Shown here piece by piece: positions 1-10,524 of a DNA stretch of 64,000 bases. The notes under the pieces are model-generated. The model had not been told where the DNA came from and ran no database searches. It saw only the letters and a list, made by a program, of their open reading frames with translations. A program made the translations under genes and the position numbers. The stretch covers positions 7,812,001 to 7,876,000 of the forward strand of contig BSBN01000047.1 in NCBI GenBank assembly GCA_027924645.1. The letters run 5' to 3'. Position 1 is the stretch's first letter; each line of letters begins with the position of its first letter. This stretch comes from Cunninghamia lanceolata (lineage: Eukaryota; Streptophyta; Pinopsida; Cupressales; Cupressaceae).

Positions 1-409
1 GAAAATATACTAAGCTCATGCAGAGGAAGATTAGACCATGTCAGATTCTGAAGAAGTGTGGACCGAATGCTTATGAAATCCAACTTCATTCTGATCTTGG
101 ATTATCACCTATTTTCAATGTATGTGACTTAACTCCATACAAACATCATCCAGATATAGACTAGGAACCATTCCAGGGTATAATAGATGATGATATTCCT
201 AAACATGATCCACCAAAGTTGCAGAAGATTTTAGATTCAAGAATGGCAAAGAAGACCAGGAACAAAGAGTATCTGGAATACTTGGTGACTTGGTAAGGGA
301 AACCTGATTCAGAGGCAGTATCGATAACTGAAGAGTAGATCACCAAATAGGGTGCAGATCTTCAAACTCTCATCTCAAGTGGACTTGAGATCTCTTCTCT
401 TGGGGAGTA
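1..409 (+). pseudogene. Chromovirus pol C-terminus (integrase tail and chromodomain), decayed
   Basis: This is the 3' end of a Ty3/Gypsy polyprotein whose start lies left of the window. Read from base 3, it gives the end of the integrase (motifs such as YTKLMQ and NAYEIQL) followed by a chromodomain-like stretch (TRNKEYLEYLVTW). The same stretch occurs, closely related, in the intact G3 element on the other strand (about 48560-48960). In-frame stops at 162, 294, 336 and 348 show that this copy is dead; the stop at 294 falls inside the chromodomain. In chromoviruses this domain steers integration to particular chromatin. The family assignment is firm because the following LTR has the same termini as the G3 LTRs. 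Confidence 0.85.
395..409 (+). other. Polypurine tract of the old chromovirus copy
   Basis: The bases just before the LTR read ctcttggggagta. The matching place in G3 (minus strand, next to 48554) reads ttttggggagta. This would be the plus-strand primer for reverse transcription. It is short and pyrimidine-interrupted, and is identified mainly by position. Confidence 0.6.
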
Positions 410-1865
410 TGGTGCAGGAGCACCCCACGAAGACTAGGGTCTTATGCATTTTATGCATTTTCTATATTTAATGTAATAAGGTCTATTTGACCAGACTTGT
501 CATTAGTGTTTGTTTTCAGTTTTTGTTTGTAATCCCTAGGACACTTATCGAGCTGTCATGATAAGGTTGTTAGTTGGTTATCTCTCCTAGCCGCTCGGAA
601 GTAAGTCTGTACTACTGTGGGTAAGTGTATAAAATACCCCAATACAGGTCAATTGAGGATATAGTTTTTGGTGATAAGAAGTTGTATTGTGCTATTGGAA
701 AATAGAGTACTGTAATCACAACTTCTGAAAGCAAATAAAGATTCTATTTGTGTTTTGATCATTCGGGTGCATTGCATAATCAAATTGTTGTTTTGGTGGC
801 CAGATGGATTTTCCATTCCATTCCACCAGTTGATTCCTACAGAATCGGTGGAATGGTTATGTACAGTAGGTTAGGGTTTAGTTTTGTATTTTCTATTTCT
901 GTTCGCATGCATGTTTGAAGAATCGCAAGTCAGAGGTGTTGAGAAACCCTAGCATGGGAATGTGCTAGGTTGTGCAGGTTGAAAATAGCTTGAAAAACCA
1001 TCCAAGAAGCGGTTCGGGTCATCGCTGGAGGTTAGGTAGGTTAAACTGTGAAATCCGTGAAGTTTTTAACATACACACATTTTATGTGTATATCGCCTTT
1101 GCATGAAGGATATATAATCTGTGAATATATCGCTTTTACATGTTCTATGTATCTTGCATTTGTCTATCTTAAATACAAAGGAGGGAGAAAGTCCAAGTTT
1201 CCAGTCGACATAATATGGAGTCAAAGTTTGGTCAAACACCTATTTGAATTGAATATACATTTCCTGTATATATCGCTTTTGGTTGTCGGAGACAATTCCT
1301 GTGTATACCGCAATTGTCTGGTTGTGTGTATCCTGCCAAAGTACTTTTTGGGTTGCATATGTCGAATGTACATTGGAAATGTACATTGGTTGATACAAGT
1401 GGGTCAGCACCAGTCAAAGGGTTTTGATTGTATATGGTAAATGTACAACGTGCATATACATTTTCTAGAGATACAAGTGATAACCAGAGGAATGGTAAAC
1501 AGAACTGGAAGTAGAAGATGATCGAATGCATGTTCAAAGTTGTATGTTTCAGGGAGAGAAAAGGCATCGGCAAAGGATTTTTTGGTTTCTCCTGATGAGT
1601 TAAGTCTCATTGATGGTCGCAGACATCAAGTGCATCAGTGTAAGGAGCTATATCGACAGAGGAGTTTGAAGTTAGGCCAATAGCTTGTATGTTTCTAATA
1701 GGCAACCAATGATAAAGTTATGTCGAAGCTCATCGGTGTGAGGTCTACTATCGAACAACTAGGATTTGTTTATGCCGATGGTCACAAGTTTGGTCGATAG
1801 AAGGAAGCATTTTAACTGTGGAGTTTCGCGGGTTTTGGGGATCAATCCCTTATAGCTCTGCATCA
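410..1865 (+). repeat. 3' LTR of the old chromovirus copy
   Basis: The LTR starts TGGTGCAGGAGCACC and ends CTCTGCATCA, the same termini as the G3 LTRs (46907-48554 and 53279-54926, read on the minus strand). Shared internal blocks include a paired motif around 815-850 (ccaccagttgatt ... aatcggtggaatgg) and a GCGGTTCGG block near 1010. Its length is about 1456 bases against 1648 in G3, so it is a diverged subfamily or has lost internal pieces. The 1050-1850 part contains short TATA/ATATCG-rich stretches and no credible gene; small ORFs there are chance. The first five bases after it (aaatg) would be one half of a target duplication whose partner lies outside the window. Confidence 0.75.
628..636 (+). 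promoter_or_regulatory. TATA box of the LTR promoter
   Basis: TATAAAATA lies about 220 bases into the LTR. The equivalent place in G3 carries TATATATA, also just after a GCCGCT-containing block, which supports its being the conserved core promoter of the family. Confidence 0.6.
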
Positions 1866-2102
1866 AAATGGAACCATGACCAATAGTTGCACACACCATG
1901 ATAGACATTGAAGATTTTTATGTGGAGGTGGTGTATGAAGCAATGGAGATGTTTGCTTAGGAGATGGATGATGTAAGCATTTAGGTACTCACATAGACTT
2001 AGAATTTTTATGATTTCTTCTTTTGATGTGGGATGAAGGAATGTGATATTTTTGAATGGAATGGATGGAAGTGGATGGTTGGGATTTTTGAGACATGGAT
2101 GC
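1866..2102 (-). pseudogene. Fragment of the decayed Tat-like element T2
   Basis: This 237-base piece lies between the old chromovirus LTR and the T1 element. It is interpreted as the continuation of T2 (18844-23924), because T1 is a simple insertion with a target duplication, so the sequence on both sides of T1 was once contiguous. On the minus strand it is open and encodes a Pro/Ile/His-rich stretch like the linker seen at 18844-19420. No recognised domain is present. Confidence 0.55.
2098..2102. repeat. Target-site duplication of T1, left copy
   Basis: GATGC directly precedes the T1 LTR and is repeated exactly at 18844-18848 after the right LTR. This is the 5-bp duplication expected of a Ty3/Gypsy insertion. 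Confidence 0.9.
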
Positions 2103-3141
2103 TGTGAGGGTAAAATGGTGATCAATCAAATGAATAATAGATGACCCAAACATCAACAGAATAGTGAAACAAAGAAGATTCAAGTAAACAAAGCAATGAA
2201 CAAACACAGCAAACCTCTTCCGTTTCGAAACTTCTGTTGTTCGCCTATCACGAATCATCCTTTCGCAGATGAGATGAGCCCTCAGAGAGTGCAATCTTTT
2301 AAAGTTGTTTGAGGAAGTCGATGGTGAACAGCTATGGTGTGATATGCAATGAAGGTGAGCTCCAATGCAACAATGGTGATCTCAAGCTTGTAGATGACAA
2401 GTGGGTGCCAAAGGTGCACTGGTGATATTTCTGCAGAGTAACGATGTCAAAAGCCTGGATGAATAGAATGAAGGGATGAAGCTTCATTTATAGACTTGGA
2501 AGAATAGGAATCAACGGTTGAGAGGAGATATGAAGATCAACGGTTGAGGATGGTTGAGGAATGTGCAACCAGTAGAAATGTGACAAGTGTCCCAGCTCCA
2601 TCATGAAAGAGGGGACTTGACAAAATTGATTGGAGAGTTAACTCCATTGACTGAATAGTTAACAGACTTGATTGATCAGTTAGAAGAGTGGATTGTGGAA
2701 CTGACTGGATTGATTGAGGATTTGACTCAACTGACAGGTTAGTTAATAGATTTGATTGATTGGTTAACTGACCTCTGATTGGAGAAGAAATAGGCCATGT
2801 GGGTGAGGGAAAATAAGGCAATTAAATATTAAATATATTTAATTACATGTGCAACCTGATGAGGTGGACAAGGTGAGGTGGAAAAGGTGAGGTGTAAAGG
2901 TGATGTGGAATTTTGAATTTAGAACTTTAGGATAGAGGAATTAGGCTTAATTAAATAATTTATGATTATTTAATTATGTAGGACATTTAGAAGAATTTTA
3001 ATTAAATAAATAGAATTTATTTAATTATGGAACAGTGAATCGATTAAATAAATTTAGAATATTTATTTAATTAATAGAAGAATGGAATAAATATTTAGAA
3101 TATTTATTTAGGATGATTCGTGTCATTTTTAGGCATATACA
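2103..3141 (-). repeat. T1 3' LTR
   Basis: On the plus strand it starts TGTGAGGG and ends TATACA. It matches 17805-18843 over its full 1039 bp without gaps. It contains a degenerate repeat rich in TTGATTGA/AACTGAC words at about 2625-2790 and an AT-rich block of repeated TTTATTTAATTA words at about 2820-3115. It encodes nothing credible. Confidence 0.92.
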
Positions 3142-3155
3142 TTTTGCCCCTCTTT
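3142..3155 (-). other. T1 polypurine tract
   Basis: On the minus strand the bases leading into the LTR read AAAGAGGGGCAAAA, a purine run with one C. The position directly before the 3' LTR is as expected for the plus-strand primer. Confidence 0.7.
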
Positions 3156-3443
3156 GATGCAATGCAGTTTACAGCATTGCTTCAAAGAATTTGATAGTCT
3201 GAATGATGATACATGCCCCAGTTTTCCCCTGGTACAGGTTAAATGACGATAGGATGCCCCCTCGAGAGATTGGACGAGAAAAACGGTGAAAGTTTTGGAG
3301 ACGGACGATCTCACGATGAAGAAGGGGTGAGGATAGGTTGGAGGAAAAGGGACGCGGTCAGGGATGCGGGAAGAAAACGGGAGGAAAAACGGACACGGGA
3401 AGTAGTCACAGTCATCACCTAGCCAGAATTAGGGTTTGGAGGC

Positions 3444-3452
3444 TATAAATAG
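3444..3452 (+). promoter_or_regulatory. TATA box of the antisense PMD gene
   Basis: TATAAATAG lies 84 bases upstream of the proposed start codon at 3536, on the strand opposite to gag-pol. Spacing and sequence suit a plant core promoter. It lies inside T1 but outside the LTR, so the antisense gene appears to have its own promoter. Confidence 0.65.
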
Positions 3453-3535
3453 GAGCTGGGGCCACAAGAATAGTCATTTGCACACTTAGTTGATCTGGAT
3501 TGGAGAAAGAGGGCTCAGAGCAAACTTAGAGCAGC

Positions 3536-5780
3536 ATGGCAGCCAGAGCAGCAGATATACCACGCGAGGAGCACCGATTTGAGGAAGTCCGACGATTCGG
3601 GCAGCCAGCAGAGGCAGGACCCCCAGTATGTGCTTCGAAAAATTTCTCCTAGGGTCGATTTTAGGCGTCATAAATACACGTAGAAAATAGGTGAAATAGA
3701 TGCACCGAAATGCAGAACCGCGCATATGCCTCGCGAAGCTGCGCTTTTGTATTTTCGCAGCGCATATGTCAGTTTCGGCGGTGCATGTGTAAAAGTTGCG
3801 CTTTTGTGTATTCTAGCTGTGCTTTCGTAATTTGGCGGCGCTTTTGTATTTCCGCCGCGCATATGTGAAATGTAGCAGCGCATTTGATAAAGTTGCGCAA
3901 ATGTGGATTCTTGCAGCGCATGCGTAATTTCGCGGCGCATGCGTGGAGTTTTGCGGCGCATGTGTTAGAACGGCGCATACGTGCATTGAAGCGGTGCATA
4001 TGCATTTCGCGGCGCATATGTTGCTTCCTGCGGCGCATATACCAGAAATGGTGCTTTTACCACCTGTAGTGGCGCATTTGCTTAGGATGGCAAATTACTT
4101 AGCCAAATTGATTCGATTAGCGTCCTGTTTGACGTAGGAATCGATGAGCTATCTCTGAGATTGCAAGAATCTAGTCAAGAGATGTAGTGTGCTGTATTGA
4201 TCAATTTGAAATGCTAAGTGTAGTTGATATAGTGCAGTAGATATGTTGAGTATGGTATATGCAGCTTGAGACTGATGCCTTGCTTTGCGTGCTTGCAGGA
4301 GGAGATACGAGAGACGCTGCAGTCGAGGGAGACATTCCCTATGCCTCTATTGCAGAGATATATGCTGACGGAGGCTGACAGAGTGGCGCTTGGTGCCATG
4401 GGCTTGGATTACGTTTGCTTCATGCCCGAGGTGCGGGCAAACAGGGGACTACTGACAGCTGCCGTGGAGAGATTCCACAGCGAGGACGGGACCTTCCACT
4501 TCCCTACTGGAGAGATGACCGTGACGCTGGAGGATGTCTACAGGATACTGCACTTGCCTGTAGTAGGCGAGTTAGTGGAGTGTGACGCACAGCGGGACGC
4601 GGGACTCGCCGAGTGTCAGCGAGTATTTGATGATCCCGAGCTGGTGGGACAGGTCATCCCGTGGCAGGATATCTATGACTGTTACGACTACTTCCCTGGG
4701 ATAGTTGCTGGACTGATTGGGGGCGTTGTATGCCTGGACAGGAGATCGCATGGGTTCCCCATTGGATGGGGCAGGATCATGGAGCGGATGTTGACTGAGG
4801 GCACCCGATATGCGTGGGGACCCTGCATGCTGGCCCACCTTTATCATGACATGCATCAGGTGGTGTACCACCGCAGCACGAGTCTATCGGCTGGGGTGTT
4901 GCTGTTACAGTTCTGGCTGTGGGAGCACATAGCGGTGACCAGGCCGATGTGCATCTTTGCTAGGCAGAGAGGAGAGCCATACAGCTATGGCTATGCAGGA
5001 GTGATTTCCCAGCACAAGCTGGGGAAGCTAGAGTATTGGAGGCACACGTTGGATGGGGTAGATGTGGTCATCTGGCGACCATATCTGGACTGCGAGCCCT
5101 GGGATGATGAGGGAGATGAGCTGCCTTACTGCTTCCAGACCAGGTGGTTGATAGGCCGGACATGGCACATACTGGAGAGACAGATGGTGGGCCGAGTGTT
5201 GAGACAGTTCGGCAGGAGACAGGGCATGCCACAGGGACAGGCCATGTTTGCACGGACACATGCAGAGAGGGTCCGATGGGGGCCGATGGCTTCTTATGAG
5301 GAGGCTCTGGCAGAGTTCCAGCAGTTGCCTTATGTGGCATGGGACATGCAGAGAGAGATAGCAGATGCGGGGGTCACACAGGAGTATGAGGACTGGATCA
5401 CTACACATCCTTTCCTGAGATATTCAGGACCCGGCATGCTGGTGCCTCGTATTGATGAGGCGGACTCAGAGGAGGAGGGAGAGGCTGGCCTAGGTCGGAG
5501 GGGAGCTAGAGGAGGACGAGGACGACGAGGTGGCCGAGCTGCAGAGAGGCCGAGGCAACGGAGGAGGATAGATCAGGCTGGGCAGGCAGTGCCAGGACAG
5601 GCGGAGGCACAACAACAGGTGCCTCAGCAGGCACAGATGCCACCACCCCAGCAGGTACCACAGCCACAGGTGCCCCAGCAGCAGGTGCCCCAGCAGCAAG
5701 GGCTAGGACAGGCAGAGGTAGCACAGGGGCCAGTGCAGGGTGAGGCTCATGAGAGGACCATAGCCAGCCTAAGGGGATAG
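3536..5780 (+). CDS. Plant mobile domain (PMD) protein gene, antisense inside T1, two exons
   Basis: Proposed exon 1 is 3536-3625 (30 codons, starting MAARAADIPREE) and exon 2 starts at 4299. The intron 3626-4298 begins GTATGT and ends TTGCAG, and both exons join in phase 0. Without splicing, an in-frame ATG at 4266 gives a 504-residue form. The body matches the PMD (aminotransferase-like, MAIN/MAIL) pattern: FMPEVRANRGLLTAAVERF, then a TFHFPTGEMTVTLEDVYRIL segment of the kind that marks the family, then a Trp-rich C-terminal part. From about residue 400 follow an acidic patch, an Arg/Gly-rich segment that could be a nuclear signal, and a Gln/Pro-rich tail. It is more GC-rich than its surroundings. 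In Arabidopsis, MAIN and MAIL1 act in transposon silencing; the role of this copy is unknown. The frame stops at TAG 5778 and continues after it. Confidence 0.8.
3626..4298 (+). other. Predicted intron of the PMD gene
   Basis: The 5' site is CCA|GTATGT and the 3' site TGCTTGCAG|GAGG. Reading on from exon 1 without splicing meets a stop within about 10 codons, so an intron is needed to link the TATA-proximal ATG to the PMD frame. Most of the intron is taken up by the GCGCAT array. Confidence 0.6.
3714..4090 (+). repeat. GCGCAT/GCGCTT tandem array in the PMD intron
   Basis: About 19 diverged units of 17-21 bases, each with a core such as gcggcgcatatg, gcagcgcatttg or gctgcgcttttg followed by a variable 8-10 bases. 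It is related to arrays at 15944-16225 and 17407-17715, which carry the same core on the minus strand. Confidence 0.85.
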
Positions 5781-6224
5781 GTGCGAGAGCTGCAGGCACA
5801 GCTGAGGAGAGTGGAGAGGAGGCAAGATACAGACGCAGCAGTGATCGCTGGTTTGACTTGTGAGCGAGACATGGCAGACGCACGGGTATGCCTTATCTGT
5901 GTAGAGCGGGATACTGCAGTGGCCGCCATGGGGACAGATGTAGCGAGTTCATTTTTGGTTGGGCAGGTGCAGCAGGCATAGGCACAGGTAGGCCAGTTGC
6001 AGACGCAGTTGGCACAGGCACAGACAGACCTAGCCAGAGTGCAGTCACAGGCTCAGTACTACCGAGGTTTGTACCATGGTGCCGTGGCATCGAGCCAGAG
6101 GGCAGGGAGCTTCAGGAGTCAGTCTGGGGTGGCTCACAGAGCAGGTCCCTCACAGTCAGGGGTGTCTGTGATGGGACCCCAGCAGTCAGGAGCTGGCAGC
6201 GGTGGCCCACAACAGCCTGGGTAG
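5781..6224 (+). pseudogene. C-terminal extension of the PMD frame beyond two TAG codons
   Basis: The PMD frame continues with no shift after TAG 5778-5780, through a second TAG at 5979-5981, to TAG 6222-6224. Both inner stops sit in Gln-rich surroundings (for example QQA-stop-AQVGQLQ) and are best explained as CAG to TAG changes. The segment reads as a Gln/Arg-rich, probably coiled-coil region followed by a Ser/Gly/Gln tail. The ancestral protein would have been about 670 residues if exon 1 is right. Confidence 0.75.
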
Positions 6225-8466
6225 ACACAGACCAGATTTTGGGCATTTTGGGACATGTATCACCATCCATTTGGACGTATATTGTATATGACACTTTGAG
6301 TTTGAGAGAGATGGTGATATTGTACATTTGGACCTCTTTTATATGATAGTATATATGATGATGTAGCTTTGTGTATCTATTGCATGTGTTATGAGATGGT
6401 GAATTACTTCTACTGTATGATGCGATCTATTGCATAGTTAGATGGTCTATCTGATGTTATATGAGATACATTTTGATATGCAGTTATGTGATGTCTATAT
6501 GTTTTAATGTTGCAAATGTATGCCAAATGTGAGATGACTTATATGTGATGATGCAACTATGTACGTGATGTCTATATGATCTAATGCAAATGTGTGGATA
6601 TGGAACATGATTTCTATGTTATGATGAAACTATATATGTGATGTCTAAATGAGCTAATGCAAATGTGTGTGTATGGAACATGATTTCTATGTTATGATGC
6701 TGCATAGATATATGAGATGCTACTGGATGTTTATATGATGTAATGCTTTGAATGTATGCAGTTGTAACATGAGTACTATGTGGTGATGTAACTATATATG
6801 TGATGCACTTAGCTATGTTGTTTTGTGGTTTTCTGTGCTTTTGAGATGTGATGCGATGCAGATGTATTGGTGACCTAATGCATTGGATGGTGGACTTGAC
6901 TAACCTAATCATGTGCATGACTAGTCCTACGAATGATATGATATGCTCCTATATGCCTTGTTTTTGTGATGTCCAAATGTACTCTATCGACATAAGAATG
7001 ACATGATGGAGAGAAGAATGGTTGCGATAGAATGACCTAGAAATTTTTCTTGATATCGTTACTCTGCATAGTTCGAATAATGAGGATTGTATGGATGTGT
7101 ATATGGATATAGGATGGATGCTTTGCTTTTAGATTGCTTTATTTCATCATTGGGCATTTTGTTTTTGGTACTTTTCTGAAATGTTGTAAGTGAATACAAG
7201 CATCGAGGTATAATTGAACCGAGATGACCTGAGTACCGCTTACATGGATTGTGATTTAGCAAGTTAATACAAGCATCTAGTCAAAATTGAATCTAGATGA
7301 CCTGAGTACTTCTTGTGCTTCAACAAGCAAGGATTGCCCCCGTTCCTGTAAGACCTTTGATGTCCTCGATGATCTTTTGCCGATCATGTCCTTAGACAAG
7401 GCTTCACATTACTAAAGTTTAATCCACAAACAACAAACAAAGAAAGTAATCATGCCCCCATCATAGCATCTCTAGCTTTTGGCATCCTTGAGTAGCATAG
7501 GAGGGTATGATAGCAAAAATCAGGACTCGAATTGTTAACCATGTTTATGATCTACAAAGCATATTTGCGTTGATATGTGTTTAGCTCTTGCCTTAATTTG
7601 CATAAAATCGTTTAGAAGACCTTGGGTATTTGCTTTGCGTTGGATAGGTTAAGATGCTCATAGTCAAGATTTCTGCTTGAGGCGCAGGTTCTACTTGCAT
7701 TTGCTTGCTTGGTGAGAAGATTGCACAATCCTTATTGGGGAGACGGACCCTAATGGACTGACCTAGTGCCTCGGGGGCTCATTGCTAAATGGCCTTACCT
7801 ACATGACGACGCAGAGGCAACATAGTTCGGGGTAAACCCTAATAGACCATGGATGGACTAGAAGAAAGACGAAAAGAATGAAGACAAGAAAGGGGACGAA
7901 TGGGACAAAGGGAAGAAATGGAAGCCTCGGGGGCGCATTAGAATAATGGCCTTGCCTACGTGACGGCGCAGAGGCGACGTAGTTCACAGATTCGGACCAT
8001 AGACACCGACGAGAGACACTACACTAGGCTTACATTGAGGAGACGGTATGGGACAAAACCTTGGTCGACAAGGCCACAAGGTGAGTATCAAGCCACGATA
8101 GGTAACTGTCAAGTGTTTATTGTGGGATGGATATGGGTCAAATGGGGAAAATAGAGGAGAATGGGCTCAAGGTGATTGGATTCCCAAAGATGGAGAATGC
8201 GGTTTGTCACAAGTAACACCTGTTTACTAGGTTTTCATCACTTGCTTTTATTTGCACGAGAAGCTAGAAAGTAACATGACGCCTGATTGCCAGGTTTTCC
8301 TCATGATACCTATCCAAGGCGCCTGTTTGCCAGGTTTTTACCAAAGGATGATTTTTTTTGTATGCTTTCTATTTTTTTCTGATTTTTTTTTTTGTATGTT
8401 CTCTTTGTAACTTTTTTTTTTTTTTTGATTTTTGACTTTATTGTGCCCCCTTGCATTGGGGTTCTC
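6225..8466. other. T1 3' region between the PMD gene and integrase; no gene seen
   Basis: No convincing coding sequence on either strand. The stretch holds several short tandem duplications: a 73-77-base repeat at 6488-6712, two diverged copies at about 7187-7250 and 7260-7318 (both with gatgacctgagtac), two copies of a cctcgggggc block at about 7766-7830 and 7925-7990, and three copies of a gcctgtttgccaggttt motif between 8215 and 8340. T-runs at 8345-8430 lie just beyond the integrase stop. The PMD gene and pol converge here, so both transcripts would probably end in this region. Confidence 0.7.
6488..6712 (+). repeat. Tandem repeat of about 75 bp, three copies
   Basis: Units begin gtgatgtcta at 6488, 6565 and 6638 (periods 77 and 73). 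Shared words are aatgcaaatgtg and ggaacatgatttctatgtt. The last two copies are the most alike. Confidence 0.75.
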
Positions 8467-9651
8467 TTAAGTATAGAACCGGCGAAGGTGCATGCTGTTG
8501 ATTGGATCATCAAACAACTCACCTTCTGATGTGGCCAACTGATATGCCCCCGATCCGTAAGCCGCTACAATTACATAGGGTCCAAGCCAGTTAGGCTCGA
8601 ACTTACCTTTCTTTTCTCTGTCCTGTTGATTGCGAGGGTTCTCTTTTAGGACGAGGTCCCCAACCTTGAAGCATCTTGGTCTAACCTTGTGGTTGTAGCT
8701 TCTTGACATCATCTGTTGATAGGCTTTGAGATGGTCAAAAGCTTTTTGGCGTCTTTCCTCTAGTAGTTCTAGCTCTTGTAGTCTAGAGACTCTGTACTCT
8801 TCGTCTGATATGAGACCTTTCAACGACACCCGAAGGGATGGGAGTTTGACCTCAATGGGAAGGATGGCTTCAGAACCATAGACTAGGGCGTAGGGTGTAG
8901 CACCTGTGGGAGTGTGTATGCTGGTTCTATAGGCCCACAGAGCGGGATTGAGTTGGACGTGCCAATCGCGACCAGCTTCATTGATAGTCTTCTTTAGGAT
9001 TTTCAGAATGGTTTTGTTCGATGCCTCAGCTTGGCCATTACCTTGGGGATAGTATGGAGTGGAGAAACGATGTTGGATTTTAAAACGCTCACAAAGTTCC
9101 TGGACATCCTGATTTTTGAAGGGTCTCCCGTTATCCGTTATGATGGATGAAGGGATGCCATATCGGCAGATAATGTAATTCAGAATGAAAGAGGAAATTT
9201 GCTTTCCTGTGACGGTTGATAGGGGAACGGCTTCAATCCACTTTGTAAAGTACTCAGTGGCGGTTATGATGAATTTATGGCCGTTGGAAGAAGGCGGATG
9301 AATCTTTCCCATGAGGTCAAGTCCCCACTGGCAAAAGGGCCAGGGTGTCGTTAGAGATCTCAACTCCTGAGCAGGTGCATGAATCAGGTTCCCATGTATC
9401 TGGCACTGTTTGCACTTTTTGACGAACTGATATGAATCCATTTCCATATTGGGCCAGTAATAACCCAAACACATGAGTTTCTTAGCTAAGGAAGGACCGC
9501 TGGAGTGTGTTCCGTAGATCCCTTCGTGCACGTCTCGCAAGGCAGTTATAGATTCTTCTTGTTCTAGACAACGGAGTAAAGTACCATCCAGACCACGTCG
9601 GTAAAGGGTATTGGCGAGAATGGTGTAACAGGAGGCTTGTCGGATGAAAGT
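8467..9651 (-). pseudogene. T1 integrase (uninterrupted domain in a broken pol frame)
   Basis: Integrase of a Tat-lineage pol. The N-terminal zinc-binding part has YGTHSSGPS ... YYWP ... CKQCQIHG. The catalytic core shows WGLDLMG, ITDNGRPF and GNGQAEASNK (the D, D and E residues). The C-terminal part ends INSMHLRRFY at the stop 8467 with no chromodomain. The domain itself has no stop, but TGA 9654-9652 cuts it from the RNase H in the same frame. A stand-alone ORF would start at Met 9540, inside the zinc-binding region, so translation from there is doubtful. Confidence 0.88.
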
Positions 9652-9654
9652 TCA

Positions 9655-10476
9655 TTTTTGGTTGGAAGAGAGGTCCAAAGGAAGGATATTGTCCTTGAGG
9701 TAAGTGTAGGTCTTACCGTACCAAGGCGAATTAGATCCTACTAGGTGGCAAATGGAATGGGTTTCGAGGGGATCATAAGCCGGTTGTCGAATTGTTTCTA
9801 CTAAGAACTCATACCGTGACTCATGTTCAGGTATCTCAAGAAGAGAGGCTATGGTCGCCATTGCATCGGCTGCTTTGTTCTCTATCCTGGGTATTTGCTC
9901 AAACGAGATGGTCCCAAAATGTGCTTTGAGGTCATCGACCATCCGTTTGTATGGGATGAGCTTCTCATCTTTGGTTTGATACTCGTCGTTGACCTGGTTT
10001 ATGACAAGCTGAGAATCACCGTAGACACATAGTGCTTGGATTTTCCACTCAGTGGCCATCTTGAGACCAATTACCAAAGCCTCATACTCCGCTATATTGT
10101 TAGTGCATGGAAATAACAACCTGTAGGACTTTGGAATTGTGTCACCTTGGGCAGTGATAAACAAGATACCTGCCCCCGATCCATGGTTGGTGTAAGACCC
10201 GTCGAAGTAGAGTTTCCAAGGAGATGTTGACAGAGTGAATAAAGACTCATCGGGGAACTCAAACTGCATTAGTGAAGTGTCCTGTAACGGTGCCTCAGCT
10301 AGTTGGTCAGCGATGATTTGCCCCTTGATGGCTTTTCTGTCCACATACTCTATATCATATTCGCTAAGAAGCATAACCCATTTGGCTAGTCGACCTGTGA
10401 GAGCTGCTTTGCTGAGAAGATATTTTAGTGGATCGATCTTGGCAATGAGTTTGACAGGATGTGCCAACATGTAGTG
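9655..10476 (-). pseudogene. T1 RNase H tail and archaeal-type RNase H
   Basis: The segment starts in the connection/RNase H region (LAHPVKLIAK) and continues into a second, archaeal-type RNase H. All four acidic residues expected of an active enzyme are visible: FDGS near 10210, AEYEAL, YGDSQL and the late D in NKAADAMA. This extra domain marks the Tat lineage and follows the usual order RT, RNase H, aRH, integrase. TGA codons at 10479-10477 and 9654-9652 bound it in the pol frame. Both fit CGA to TGA changes. Confidence 0.85.
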
Positions 10477-10524
10477 TCAGAGTTTTTGTGAGGCAAAAAC
10501 CACCGCAAGGCATGAACGTTCCAC

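Noticed and set aside
1048..1610. ORFs of 68-130 codons on both strands at the left end
   Set aside because: They overlap each other, have no motif, and lie inside the LTR of the old chromovirus copy.
5506..5883. Minus-strand ORFs opposite the PMD Gln/Arg-rich tail
   Set aside because: They are low-complexity mirror readings of the PMD coding strand with no domain; the plus-strand frame carries the family motifs.
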